Assembly: GCA_963977105.1 (NCBI GenBank)
Contig: CAXBNI010000002.1
Span: 1 to 64,000, forward strand
DNA from: UBA2705 sp963977105
Lineage (GTDB): Bacteria; Pseudomonadota; Alphaproteobacteria; Micavibrionales; Micavibrionaceae
Length of the DNA stretch: 64,000 nt
Direction: 5' to 3'
Shown here: positions 29,137 to 37,682 of the stretch, piece after piece
Layout: every line of letters starts with the position of its first letter
Numbering within the stretch: position 1 is the stretch's first letter
The notes under the pieces: generated by a model
Database searches by the model: none
Told to the model about the DNA's origin: nothing
Seen by the model: only the letters and a program-made list of their open reading frames with translations
Program-made: the position numbers and the translations under genes

Positions 29137-32100
29137 CTACGCCGTCTGGATCTCCAGCGTAAACGCGCCAGCATCAAAGGTATAATGCGTTGTACTCGCA
29201 TCAATCACAGTACCGCCTGGGTTGTCCAGAGTATGCAAACCACCCGAAATGACATCAAAATTAAGCGTCCCAGCCGCATCTATATGCAAAAAGCTGCTAC
29301 TGCCAATCATACCAAAGACATCATCGCCAGTAATTGTGAATTCCGTATTCCCCACATCCAAGGCAGCCCCCAAGAAATCAATGTTTTCTATATTATCAAA
29401 AACAGAGGCCATCTCCAGAGCATCAAATGTAATCGAGCCTGTAATTTCAACCGTATCACCACCCGCGCCCTCAGCCCCTCCATCAAGAGAGTCAAACTGC
29501 GCATCAATCGCCAATAGGCCGCCAGCATCTAGCACAAAGGTGTCATCAAAATTAGACCCTATAATATTCTCAAAATTGGCATAATCATCCAGCTGAGAGT
29601 CGCTTGACTTCAGAACCTGATCATTATCAAGGTCAACAGAGATTGCCGCCAAAGCCCCCGTATAATCAAGCGTATCAGTGTCACCCTGCCCATCAAGAAC
29701 ATTAGCACCAAGGCCGCCGATCAGCGTATCATCACCTGCGCCTCCATATAAGAAATCATCATTATTGCCGCCATCAAGCAAATCATCGCCCAAGCCGCCG
29801 TCTATTGTATCCGCACCTGCGCCGCCAATTAACGCGTCATTACCGCCGCGCCCATCAAGCACATCATTGCCCGCGTTGCCGATAAAGGTATTATCACTCC
29901 CGTCACCACGCAAAATGTCATCTAGGCCTGTGCCCGTCACATTCTCAATGCCACGAACAACATCATTACCAAACATTACAGAGCTCATTAACTCGCTTGC
30001 AAGGTCTAGCGTCACATCGCCGCCAACGCCGTCCAGCACCAAAGTATCAACCCCAGCCTCACCGTCATACAGATCAACAACACCATCGTCATCGACGTAG
30101 ATCAGATCATCATCCGCGCCACCAAAAATTTGATCCAGACCATCGCCGCCAATCAGCGTGTCATTACCCGCGCGACCGCCCAAAACATCATCGCCGCTGC
30201 CGCCATAAAACACCTGCGAGTCACCGTCGCCAAGCATCGTATCTGCACCAGATCCTGCATATATAGTATCAACATTCAAGCTAACAGAATCCGTTTTACC
30301 GAGCCCTGCAATTCCAATATCAAATCGCTGCGTCCCGCCATCAAACACGGCCATATCAAAAGACAGGTCTTGCGCAAGATCAGAAGCCACATTTACGCCG
30401 TTTGCATCAACATAATACAGTGCGCCCGTCCCTGCGGTTGCGTCAAAGATGTCATCGCCGGCGCTCCAACCAAAGCTATTGGCCCCAGAAAGCCCTTCAA
30501 AATGGTCATCGCCTGCACCACCAACCAGTACGTCATCATATGACGTCGCAATAATATACTCGATATCCTTGAGCTGCACATTTTGCACCGCTGTCGTCGC
30601 ACCATAAAATCCGCCGCCAATATTCGTACCCAGATCGACAGTTAACGCCACGCCAGAATAACTAAAATCCGCCGTATCCGTACCATTACCGCCATTTAAT
30701 ATATCATTACCAAGCTGCGCAGACAGCGTATCATCGCCGCCGCCCGTCTCGATAATGTTGTCTGCATTTGAACCCGTCACCGTATCAGCAGAGCCCCCTG
30801 TGAGAATATTCTCGAACCCCTTGACGATATCCGTCTCTCCGCCACTGGTCAAAGCGCTATAGCCATCCCCATCAACAACAGACATATTTACAACAACAGG
30901 GTTAATTGCAGATGAATAGTCTAACTTATCCGCAATACCGTCGCCACCTTGGTATGTATCATTACCCGCACCATCAACGATCGTATCATTACCCGCACCA
31001 GAGGCAACAAAGTCATCCCCTGCGCCCGTCGAGATCACATCATCACCAGCCGCAGACGCAACAACATCGCGCGCCACGCCTCCAAACACAGTCGCATCAC
31101 CGTCACCAGTAAAAACCGTATTCTCATTCGGATTATTCGCCATAACCCAAACAATATCACCATCACCGTTGACGTAGTTCAAATCATTCGGGACGGAAAC
31201 GTCCTTCACGTTCACTTCTTGCGTTAACGTTTCCGTCAATATCAAATCTGTAGGCGCAGCAACGCCGCTGGACGTGTCAAACTCGGCCGTCACTTCAAAG
31301 CTAACAATAAATGTTTGCGTTGAAGGCACAGGATAAGAGACAATAAAATCTATATTCCCGTCTTCATCAATCACAGGGTTATCAATCGAGTAATTACCAC
31401 CCGCATCAGACGCCGCCCCCTCAATATCAAACGACACAGGCAAACCTGTAACCTTAATATTACTCATATCAAAACCAGAAGGCAGCGATGGCGTAATCCG
31501 AATAACACGCGTCATTTCCGCCGCGGAGAAATACTCAGCATTATCCGCATAAATCACATGAGAGGCCGTTTCGCCCGTTGTATCAATAATTTCAGGGGAA
31601 ATCTGCACAGCATTACTTGCATTATTCGTCGCCGCCTCTGAACCGCCGCCACCAAGAATAACGCGGGTATCCACCCCGAGGATATTCTGCACCTCTTCAG
31701 TCGAGCCCAACTGAACCAGACTCGCCGTAAAGCCAAAAACTGTATTGCCCGTATTACCTTCCGGAATCTCAACCGGCTCAGGTACAGGCGTTGGCGGAGG
31801 CGTTGGCGATGAAGAATTTGGCGGACGCGCTTCAAGCCCTGCATCAGTGCCTGAATTCATAAGCGCCTCACGCTCTTCTTCTTTTTTTATCTGCTCTTGC
31901 TCTTCAATTAATTCTTGCTTGGGGTTGCCAGATTCCTTTTGCCCTACTGGCTGCACGACAGACGCAAGCTCATAAAGCATCGCTTCTTTCGTCGAACCTA
32001 CATCCGCCTCAGCGGAAATGACCTCGTCCTTCGTCGCGACGCTCTTGGCCGAATCTTCCTCACCTTGCGTCGTCTGATCCTCGTTAATTTCGGAGAACGT

Positions 32101-32406
32101 CACAAAATCTGATGACATGACATTCGTAATATTACCTAGCTTACCTAGCATCACATCCGCTTGAAACACCTGACCATCAACCCGCAATACAGGCGCATCA
32201 TCAGGGGAAAACATGTAAACACCCAAACCAGGCATAACAATCTTTGCATCACTATAGACACTTGTAAAAACGACATCCGAGCCGATAATATCGACTTTTA
32301 GCTCATCGATGCGTATCCCCTTCAGGTCAATAACATCATGCGGGCGCACATGGACAACCTGCTGACCATTTAAAGGCATATCAATTTCTAAACGTCTTTG
32401 AACCAT
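29137..32406 (-). CDS. RTX repeat protein, compact paralogue of the giant adhesin
   Basis: This 1,089-residue protein has the giant's layout in short form. A beta-rich head (about 1-110, with VVHV near residue 17 and a YMFSPDDAP motif) aligns with the giant's VVHV and YIFSPDEAP. It is followed by a Glu-rich stretch, a Pro-rich linker (about 200-215), a beta region (about 280-400) and RTX arrays from about 430 to 985. One aromatic FGWSAGDD turn lies near residue 645. The C-terminus is the beta-module that recurs inside the giant, ending in LEIQTA. Short hydrophobic C-termini are typical of type I secretion signals. The ATG is preceded by TAGGA at good spacing. It is divergent from the channel/TolC genes and most likely shares their secretion machine. 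The head faintly resembles Bap/BapA-type prefix domains, but this is not certain. Confidence 0.93.
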   Translation of the reverse strand: MVQRRLEIDMPLNGQQVVHVRPHDVIDLKGIRIDELKVDIIGSDVVFTSVYSDAKIVMPGLGVYMFSPDDAPVLRVDGQVFQADVMLGKLGNITNVMSSDFVTFSEINEDQTTQGEEDSAKSVATKDEVISAEADVGSTKEAMLYELASVVQPVGQKESGNPKQELIEEQEQIKKEEEREALMNSGTDAGLEARPPNSSSPTPPPTPVPEPVEIPEGNTGNTVFGFTASLVQLGSTEEVQNILGVDTRVILGGGGSEAATNNASNAVQISPEIIDTTGETASHVIYADNAEYFSAAEMTRVIRITPSLPSGFDMSNIKVTGLPVSFDIEGAASDAGGNYSIDNPVIDEDGNIDFIVSYPVPSTQTFIVSFEVTAEFDTSSGVAAPTDLILTETLTQEVNVKDVSVPNDLNYVNGDGDIVWVMANNPNENTVFTGDGDATVFGGVARDVVASAAGDDVISTGAGDDFVASGAGNDTIVDGAGNDTYQGGDGIADKLDYSSAINPVVVNMSVVDGDGYSALTSGGETDIVKGFENILTGGSADTVTGSNADNIIETGGGDDTLSAQLGNDILNGGNGTDTADFSYSGVALTVDLGTNIGGGFYGATTAVQNVQLKDIEYIIATSYDDVLVGGAGDDHFEGLSGANSFGWSAGDDIFDATAGTGALYYVDANGVNVASDLAQDLSFDMAVFDGGTQRFDIGIAGLGKTDSVSLNVDTIYAGSGADTMLGDGDSQVFYGGSGDDVLGGRAGNDTLIGGDGLDQIFGGADDDLIYVDDDGVVDLYDGEAGVDTLVLDGVGGDVTLDLASELMSSVMFGNDVVRGIENVTGTGLDDILRGDGSDNTFIGNAGNDVLDGRGGNDALIGGAGADTIDGGLGDDLLDGGNNDDFLYGGAGDDTLIGGLGANVLDGQGDTDTLDYTGALAAISVDLDNDQVLKSSDSQLDDYANFENIIGSNFDDTFVLDAGGLLAIDAQFDSLDGGAEGAGGDTVEITGSITFDALEMASVFDNIENIDFLGAALDVGNTEFTITGDDVFGMIGSSSFLHIDAAGTLNFDVISGGLHTLDNPGGTVIDASTTHYTFDAGAFTLEIQTA

Positions 32407-32735
32407 TTTTTCCTACAATTTAAGACAGAGCTTCCACAACATATCAATTTTCGGGGTTTTTCCTTAAATATCAGTTAAATTCGATAAAAATATATTTAGC
32501 TTACAAAAACGGAAAGCAGACCTAAAAAACGAAAAAACCCTGAAATAAGCATAAAAACAGCCTCTTGACGAAAAGCCCTGTGGAACACTTGAGTGATACT
32601 ACATCTAGAAGATGCAAGTTGATTTGTAGTATTATAGACTATCTTTTGCGTATTATAAAAGAGATAATGTCAATCGACCGAATTTAAAGACTGCTCTCCA
32701 TTCATTCAAACAAGTTTTATAGCTAAGAGATTAAA
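32407..32735. promoter_or_regulatory. Divergent intergenic region between RTX gene and channel operon
   Basis: This 329-bp AT-rich gap should hold the promoters for the 1,089-residue RTX gene (leftward) and the channel-TolC genes (rightward). No convincing -35/-10 pair was found on either strand; an isolated TTGACG lies at 32565-32570. The clearest signal is an 8-bp inverted repeat at 32596-32632, listed separately. Confidence 0.5.
32596..32632. promoter_or_regulatory. Inverted repeat ATACTACA/TGTAGTAT
   Basis: Perfect 8-bp arms at 32596-32603 and 32625-32632 are separated by 21 nt. The half-sites are 29 bp apart, nearly three helical turns, so a dimeric regulator could bind both on one face. 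A smaller palindrome (CATCT/AGATG) lies inside. It is about 105 bp upstream of the channel gene start. Confidence 0.4.
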
Positions 32736-34301
32736 ATGACCGATCACAGTGTTAATGACACCGAAAGAAATGCAGAAAAAGTCTCCACAAACATGTGGGT
32801 CTACATTACACCCGGCATGATCTTAACCGTGGTGCTTCCTGTTATATTGGTGAGCTTGAATGCAGATCAGCTTTGGAAAAACCTCAACACAAACTTACCT
32901 CTTAACTCGACGATTATTCTTGTTGCCGTGATCGCGATTGTGAAAGCCTTCATGAATAATATGAAGGTTTACCACTCTGCTGTCTTTATCTCAGAGATTG
33001 AACGCTTAGAAGGCAACGCCGAAATGGGGCCGGTCGAAAGTGAATACTTATTCAACCTTTTGCGTACTAAAGGCTCCTTAATGGACATCCAAAACATGTA
33101 CTCCGCCGTGGAGAACATGACAGTTCATGGCTATTTGAACATTACAGATAACGATGCGCGCCTGATTAAGTCAAAATACGGTAACCGTATTAATACTGAA
33201 CGCCAGATCATTAATTATTTCGCCGGTATCTTGGTGATGATGGGTTTGATTGGTACTTTCTTGGGTCTTTTGAACACAATTGATTCAGTTGGTAGCGCCA
33301 TGGGCGAAGTTTCAAAAAGTTTCCAAGTCGTTGAAGGCGCGCCGCCTGTTGACGCAACTGAAAAAATTGGTGGCTTCATTGAATCAATCGCCGCACCACT
33401 ACAAGGCATGGGCCTTGCGTTTAGTTCGTCATTGTTCGGTCTATCCGGCTCACTGCTGCTTGGCTTTATCAACTTCTTCTGTGGACGTGCGCAGAACAAA
33501 GCCATTGAGAACTTCTCACGTTGGGTTGATAACCGCATTCCAAAACTAAACCCTGTCCTTGGCGAGAAAATTAAAGCACATAAAGTGCCTGGCGCGAACG
33601 ACCTAAAAGCATGGCTTGCTGGCTTCGTTTACCTCTCCAGTAAAACAAACCAGCGCATGGGGCAAATCTTCCTCGCTTTGACCAAATCAGCGCAAGCATC
33701 GCTTGCAACGGCGCAGGCCACAGAAAAAATGTATGACGGTCAGCAAGATTTGGTTGTGAAACTTGAACAAATCAACACAAAAATGAGTTCGGTCAAAGAT
33801 TCAATGGCCTATATCACGAAAAACGTTGATCCGTCCTTACGTTACAGCGAATCTATTCGTGACCAAATGGTCTATATGAGCGAGATGCTTTCATCGACAC
33901 TCCGCGTCAACGAAGACCTTGCGATGAAGCAGTCTGATAAACTTTCCGTCTTAACCAACCAAATGCGCGAAATGAACGCGACGTTTGAAAGCATGAACAG
34001 CGTTCAGTCATCACTTATTAAAGAGATCGACAAATTACATCAACGCCAACAACAAGAAGATAATGTTGCTGATTTCTCCAACATGGTATGGCAGCTTAAC
34101 CAAATCATGGAAGAAATGAACCAAAAGAACCAAGAACAATTCGGTGATGTTTACGGCATAATGGACGGCGCTTCACAAGACCCTATTACACCGCCTATCG
34201 TGCCCCAAGCGCGCCCACAACCAAATGAAGGCAAAGCAGATGAAACAGGCATTGACCTCAACATATCTGACAAAAAGCCTGATGAAGATCCGTTTAAATA
34301 A
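32736..34301 (+). CDS. MotA/TolQ/ExbB-like proton-channel protein with coiled-coil tail
   Basis: This 521-residue inner-membrane protein has four predicted membrane segments, near residues 22-41, 58-76, 160-182 and 218-248. The third and fourth form the MotA/TolQ/ExbB core (GILVMMGLIGTFLGLL, then GMGLAFSSSLFGLSGSLLLG). The remaining 270 residues are mostly helical, with coiled-coil character around 330-450 (VVKLEQINTKMSSVKDSM and later Gln-rich heptads), and end in a Pro-rich, acidic tail. Such channels couple proton flow to work in another membrane complex. The next gene encodes a MotB-like partner and the third a TolC protein, so a role in powering or gating export or retention of the neighbouring RTX adhesins is inferred, as for SiiB in Salmonella SPI4. 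It is far longer than TolQ or ExbB (about 230-245 residues). Confidence 0.85.
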   Translation: MTDHSVNDTERNAEKVSTNMWVYITPGMILTVVLPVILVSLNADQLWKNLNTNLPLNSTIILVAVIAIVKAFMNNMKVYHSAVFISEIERLEGNAEMGPVESEYLFNLLRTKGSLMDIQNMYSAVENMTVHGYLNITDNDARLIKSKYGNRINTERQIINYFAGILVMMGLIGTFLGLLNTIDSVGSAMGEVSKSFQVVEGAPPVDATEKIGGFIESIAAPLQGMGLAFSSSLFGLSGSLLLGFINFFCGRAQNKAIENFSRWVDNRIPKLNPVLGEKIKAHKVPGANDLKAWLAGFVYLSSKTNQRMGQIFLALTKSAQASLATAQATEKMYDGQQDLVVKLEQINTKMSSVKDSMAYITKNVDPSLRYSESIRDQMVYMSEMLSSTLRVNEDLAMKQSDKLSVLTNQMREMNATFESMNSVQSSLIKEIDKLHQRQQQEDNVADFSNMVWQLNQIMEEMNQKNQEQFGDVYGIMDGASQDPITPPIVPQARPQPNEGKADETGIDLNISDKKPDEDPFK

Positions 34302-34411
34302 GCACAGCAAATAATCAGACTTTTATCATACAGTAAAAATAGGTATACTTAATCAAGTGGTCTATTCGATATGCAACCATGCAAACACAACGAAATAAGT
34401 AAGGATCCAAT

Positions 34412-35161
34412 ATGGCAGGTGGTGACGACGACGATATGAGTGGCAACGCATGGCCAGGCTTCGTGGATATTCTTTCCGCGACCGTCATCATGTTCGTTTT
34501 CTTCGTGATGATCACAGCGATTTTGATGTCTGTGATGAGCATGGATTATCGTGAGCAGATTAAAGCAGCATCTGAAAATGAGATCACAGAAGAAGTTCAG
34601 CAATTCGTTGACCGCATTGTTTCTGGTGAGCTCTCTGTTGAAGAAGTGCAGCAAAGCCTTGGTAACCGCGCTAAAATTGACGCCCTCGTCCGTGAAAAAG
34701 ATACGCTCGAGAAGAAAATCCGTGCCGAAGCCGCAGCGAAAAACCTTATTCAAAAAGAGCTAGTTGAGAAGAATGCACAAATTGAACAGCGCGCATCTGC
34801 TTTAAGTTACACCGACGAACAGGGCTATAAGGAAACAGAGGACGGCATGTCCGTCTACGTAACCTATAACCGCAATGGTGTCACACTCATCGAAGAAACA
34901 ATCACATCGCTTAAAGCGTTCCTCAGAGGGCACCAAAAACGTACAGGGCAAGAAAACTTGCATGTCTCCGTCTTGGCGGCAGAAAATCCGAATGCGCCAA
35001 CAATTAGCGTGACACGTAAAATTGCGCTCAGCCGCGCGCTGACAATACGTAACGTGTTTCTTGCCAATGGCGTGACATCAAACAACATCTCGATTAAATA
35101 TGCCAAACCCAAAGAAGTCGACGATACTTATGACTGGGTACAAATACGCATTGATAATTAA
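34412..35161 (+). CDS. MotB/OmpA-like partner of the proton channel
   Basis: This is a 249-residue protein with an acidic cytoplasmic N-terminus (GGDDDDM). A single membrane helix (about 17-41) starts with a conserved-type Asp at residue 19 (WPGFVDILSATVIMF), the place of the proton-carrying Asp of MotB, TolR and ExbD. A coiled coil follows (about 45-130). The C-terminal region (about 135-249) is OmpA/MotB-like, with a 'VTRKIALSRALTIRNVFLANG' type helix and 'SNNISIKYAKPKE' afterwards. That fold normally binds peptidoglycan. It follows the channel gene by 110 bp and has a good AAGGA ribosome site. With that gene it forms a stator-type pair comparable to SiiA/SiiB; this functional comparison is inference from architecture and context. 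Confidence 0.85.
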   Translation: MAGGDDDDMSGNAWPGFVDILSATVIMFVFFVMITAILMSVMSMDYREQIKAASENEITEEVQQFVDRIVSGELSVEEVQQSLGNRAKIDALVREKDTLEKKIRAEAAAKNLIQKELVEKNAQIEQRASALSYTDEQGYKETEDGMSVYVTYNRNGVTLIEETITSLKAFLRGHQKRTGQENLHVSVLAAENPNAPTISVTRKIALSRALTIRNVFLANGVTSNNISIKYAKPKEVDDTYDWVQIRIDN

Positions 35162-35205
35162 ACCTATTACAAAGACGACAAAGAAAGCCGATTATTCATT
35201 CCGCT

Positions 35206-36579
35206 ATGTTCATTAGTAAAACAGTAAAAACCGCGCTAAAGACCACAAGAAAACAGCTCCTTATTGGCGGCTTCATTGCGGCATGCGCTTTTGCCACCCT
35301 ACCTCAAAGCGCGCTAAGTGCAGGAGATGGTGACCCCATTGCCCTATCACTTGAAACCGTCGTGCTGTTTGCCTTAAATGACGACCCTGATATTGGCGTT
35401 GCTAATGCGCAGAAATCACAGGCCGCAATGGGCGTACAAGAAGCCGAGTCAGCTTATTACCCCCAAGTGGATATTTTTGGCTCTTATGGCCGTGAATACA
35501 ATAACCCTGCCAGTTCTGCAGGCGGTGACGGCACAGCGTTCAGCCTTGCCAATAATACCAATGATTTCTCAGTTGTTATGAACCAGTTTATTTTTGATGG
35601 CTTCGCTACCCAAGAAGAAGTCAAAAGACGTAAAGAGCTCGAAGCATCTTCCGGCGTGCAGCTAGAGATTGCCAATGAAGGCGTCATTAACGAGACCATC
35701 GGCTCTTATTTAGGGTATTATCAAGCACAGCATGATGTCGAGGTCGCACAGAGGTTCTTGAAGACGTTAAGTGAAGTGAATGAAAAAGTTACCCTTATGG
35801 TCGATGCCGGCGCGGAAAGTAAAGCCAAACTGAGCTACGCTAATTCACGTTTGACATTTGCACGCACTGAAATGACCACAACCCAATCAACCATGATTGA
35901 CGCCTTAACAGATCTCGAATTTCTCGCAGGGCGCCTGCCCACATTCCAAGCGATCTACCCTGAAATATTTGATGTTTTAGAACTACAAATCGAAGATTTC
36001 TTAGAAGTGGCCCAAGAACACAATAACTCTGTGGAGCTTAATGAGCACGACCGCCAAGCCCTCGTCCATGAGTACAAAAAACAAAAAGCCGCCTATTACC
36101 CAACCGTAAACGGCCTCGTTGAATTTAATCAAACATATGATTCCGGTGGTAAAATCGGTAAAGATCGTACGATGGGCGCATATGTGGAGCTGAGCTATAC
36201 TTTATTTGATGGCTTTGCCCGCGACGCCGCGACAAGCCGCGTCAAACACCAGATTAACGAGATTGACTTCCGTAATCAAAAACTAGAAAAAGAAATTAGA
36301 CAGGGCATTAAGCTTGCCTATAACCAAATATTATCACTGCGCCAAGAAATGAACCTTGTCGAAGATGAAATTGTTTCAAACGAAGAGCTACAAAGCCTTT
36401 ACCGTGAGCAGTTTGAATTTGGCGAGGGTGATATATTGCGCTTGATTGAAGGCGAAGAGCGGCTTTATAACTCATACCGCCGCAAGAACCGCGTCGAAAC
36501 AGATATCGCCCGCAATATATATTCCCTGATGAAAAATCTTGGCTATTTGAAAAAAGAATTTTTCTGCGCGAGCTGCTAA
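35206..36579 (+). CDS. TolC-family outer-membrane channel of type I secretion
   Basis: This 457-residue protein has a signal peptide (about 1-39, hydrophobic core LLIGGFIAACAFA, cleavage near ALSA). It has the duplicated helical hairpin layout of TolC proteins: a first repeat with 'ALNDDPDIGVANAQKSQA' and 'YYPQVDIFGSYGRE', a second with 'YYPTVNGLVEFNQTY' and 'GAYVELSYTLFDGFARDA'. The FDGF element occurs in both halves. It would form the outer-membrane tunnel for the RTX proteins. It lies 44 bp after the MotB-like gene, so the three genes look like one operon. The last residues are FFCASC, two cysteines unusual for this family. Its stop codon overlaps that of the convergent pseudouridine synthase gene. 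The cognate ABC exporter and fusion protein are not nearby. Confidence 0.9.
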   Translation: MFISKTVKTALKTTRKQLLIGGFIAACAFATLPQSALSAGDGDPIALSLETVVLFALNDDPDIGVANAQKSQAAMGVQEAESAYYPQVDIFGSYGREYNNPASSAGGDGTAFSLANNTNDFSVVMNQFIFDGFATQEEVKRRKELEASSGVQLEIANEGVINETIGSYLGYYQAQHDVEVAQRFLKTLSEVNEKVTLMVDAGAESKAKLSYANSRLTFARTEMTTTQSTMIDALTDLEFLAGRLPTFQAIYPEIFDVLELQIEDFLEVAQEHNNSVELNEHDRQALVHEYKKQKAAYYPTVNGLVEFNQTYDSGGKIGKDRTMGAYVELSYTLFDGFARDAATSRVKHQINEIDFRNQKLEKEIRQGIKLAYNQILSLRQEMNLVEDEIVSNEELQSLYREQFEFGEGDILRLIEGEERLYNSYRRKNRVETDIARNIYSLMKNLGYLKKEFFCASC

Positions 36580-37625
36580 GCCTTGTTGCGCATTGCTATG
36601 GCACGAGCACGACCTTCAGCATCACTTGTCTCAAACCCTTGAATAAGATCTTTAATATCTTCAGGATACCCTGATGTGAAATGCATTTCTTCTTCGGTGC
36701 GTGGGTGGATAAACTTAATTTCACCCGCATGTAGCGCCTGACGCGGAAAACCCAAAACTTTATCTTGAAAGCCATCAGCTTTAAAATCGCCACGGTTCAG
36801 TAAGCTGATTTGCTTGGTACGCTGCGCGCCATAAACATGGTCACCAATAAGCGCAAAGCCAATATGGCTCATATGAACGCGAATTTGATGTGTACGTCCC
36901 GTTTCGAGGCGGCACTCCATTAAAGAGATCGTTTTTTCACCGCGGCCAAATGTTTTAATCGCACGATAATATGTAAGCGCTTCACGCCCCTTTGCGAGCG
37001 ATGTAACTGCCATGCGCGTTCTATGTTTGTGGTCACGGCCAATCGCCGCTTTGACTTTGCCTTGCATCAATGTCGGCACGCCCCAGCATAATGCATGGTA
37101 AACGCGCGATAAGCTGCGGTCCGCTAATTGCCCAGCCAGCCCCTGATGCGCAAAGTCATTCTTCGCGACCATCATTAAGCCAGATGTATCCTTGTCCAAA
37201 CGATGCACAATCCCCGGGCGCTTCACGCCGCCTATACCTGACAGACTATCGCCACAATGAAATATTAGCGCATTAACAAGTGTTCCGTCTTCATTGCCTG
37301 CGCCCGGATGCACAACCAAGCCCACAGGCTTATTAATAACGAGCAAGTCATCATCTTCATAAACCACATCAAGCTTTATATCTTCACCAATGGGGTGAGC
37401 TGCAACCGCTTCAGGGACTTGCAGCAACACAATGCCAGTGTTTAAAATTTTCTGCGAGGGGCTTTTCACCACCACGCCATCAAACCAAACATGACCAGAT
37501 GTAATCAACTGTTTCACACGTTCTCTTGAAAATGCGGGTGCCGCAAGGCCGGCAACGGCTTTGTCAAAACGCACGCCAACCAAATGATCTTCAACTTCAA
37601 AACATACATCTAATGCTCCCGACAT
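36576..37625 (-). CDS. rluD: RluD-type 23S rRNA pseudouridine synthase
   Basis: This 349-residue RluA-family enzyme isomerises uridines, for RluD those in helix 69 of 23S rRNA. An S4 RNA-binding domain covers about 15-75. The catalytic domain carries HRLDKDTSGL with the catalytic Asp at 144, preceded by INKPVGLVVHPG (97-108) and followed by ETGRTHQIRVHM. The length is typical. The ATG has an AAAGG about 10 nt upstream. It converges on the TolC-like gene with overlapping stop codons and no room for an intrinsic terminator. The assignment to RluD rather than RluC is from the S4 domain and motif pattern and is fairly but not fully sure. Confidence 0.88.
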   Translation of the reverse strand: MSGALDVCFEVEDHLVGVRFDKAVAGLAAPAFSRERVKQLITSGHVWFDGVVVKSPSQKILNTGIVLLQVPEAVAAHPIGEDIKLDVVYEDDDLLVINKPVGLVVHPGAGNEDGTLVNALIFHCGDSLSGIGGVKRPGIVHRLDKDTSGLMMVAKNDFAHQGLAGQLADRSLSRVYHALCWGVPTLMQGKVKAAIGRDHKHRTRMAVTSLAKGREALTYYRAIKTFGRGEKTISLMECRLETGRTHQIRVHMSHIGFALIGDHVYGAQRTKQISLLNRGDFKADGFQDKVLGFPRQALHAGEIKFIHPRTEEEMHFTSGYPEDIKDLIQGFETSDAEGRARAIAMRNKA

Positions 37626-37682
37626 ATGCGAAAACCTTTCTTTTACTCTACTCTAATGCAAGTGTTATGGACTATATCGTGC

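Noticed and set aside
32565..32600. TTGACG with GATACT as a promoter for the channel operon
   Set aside because: The spacing is about 24 nt, too long for sigma-70.
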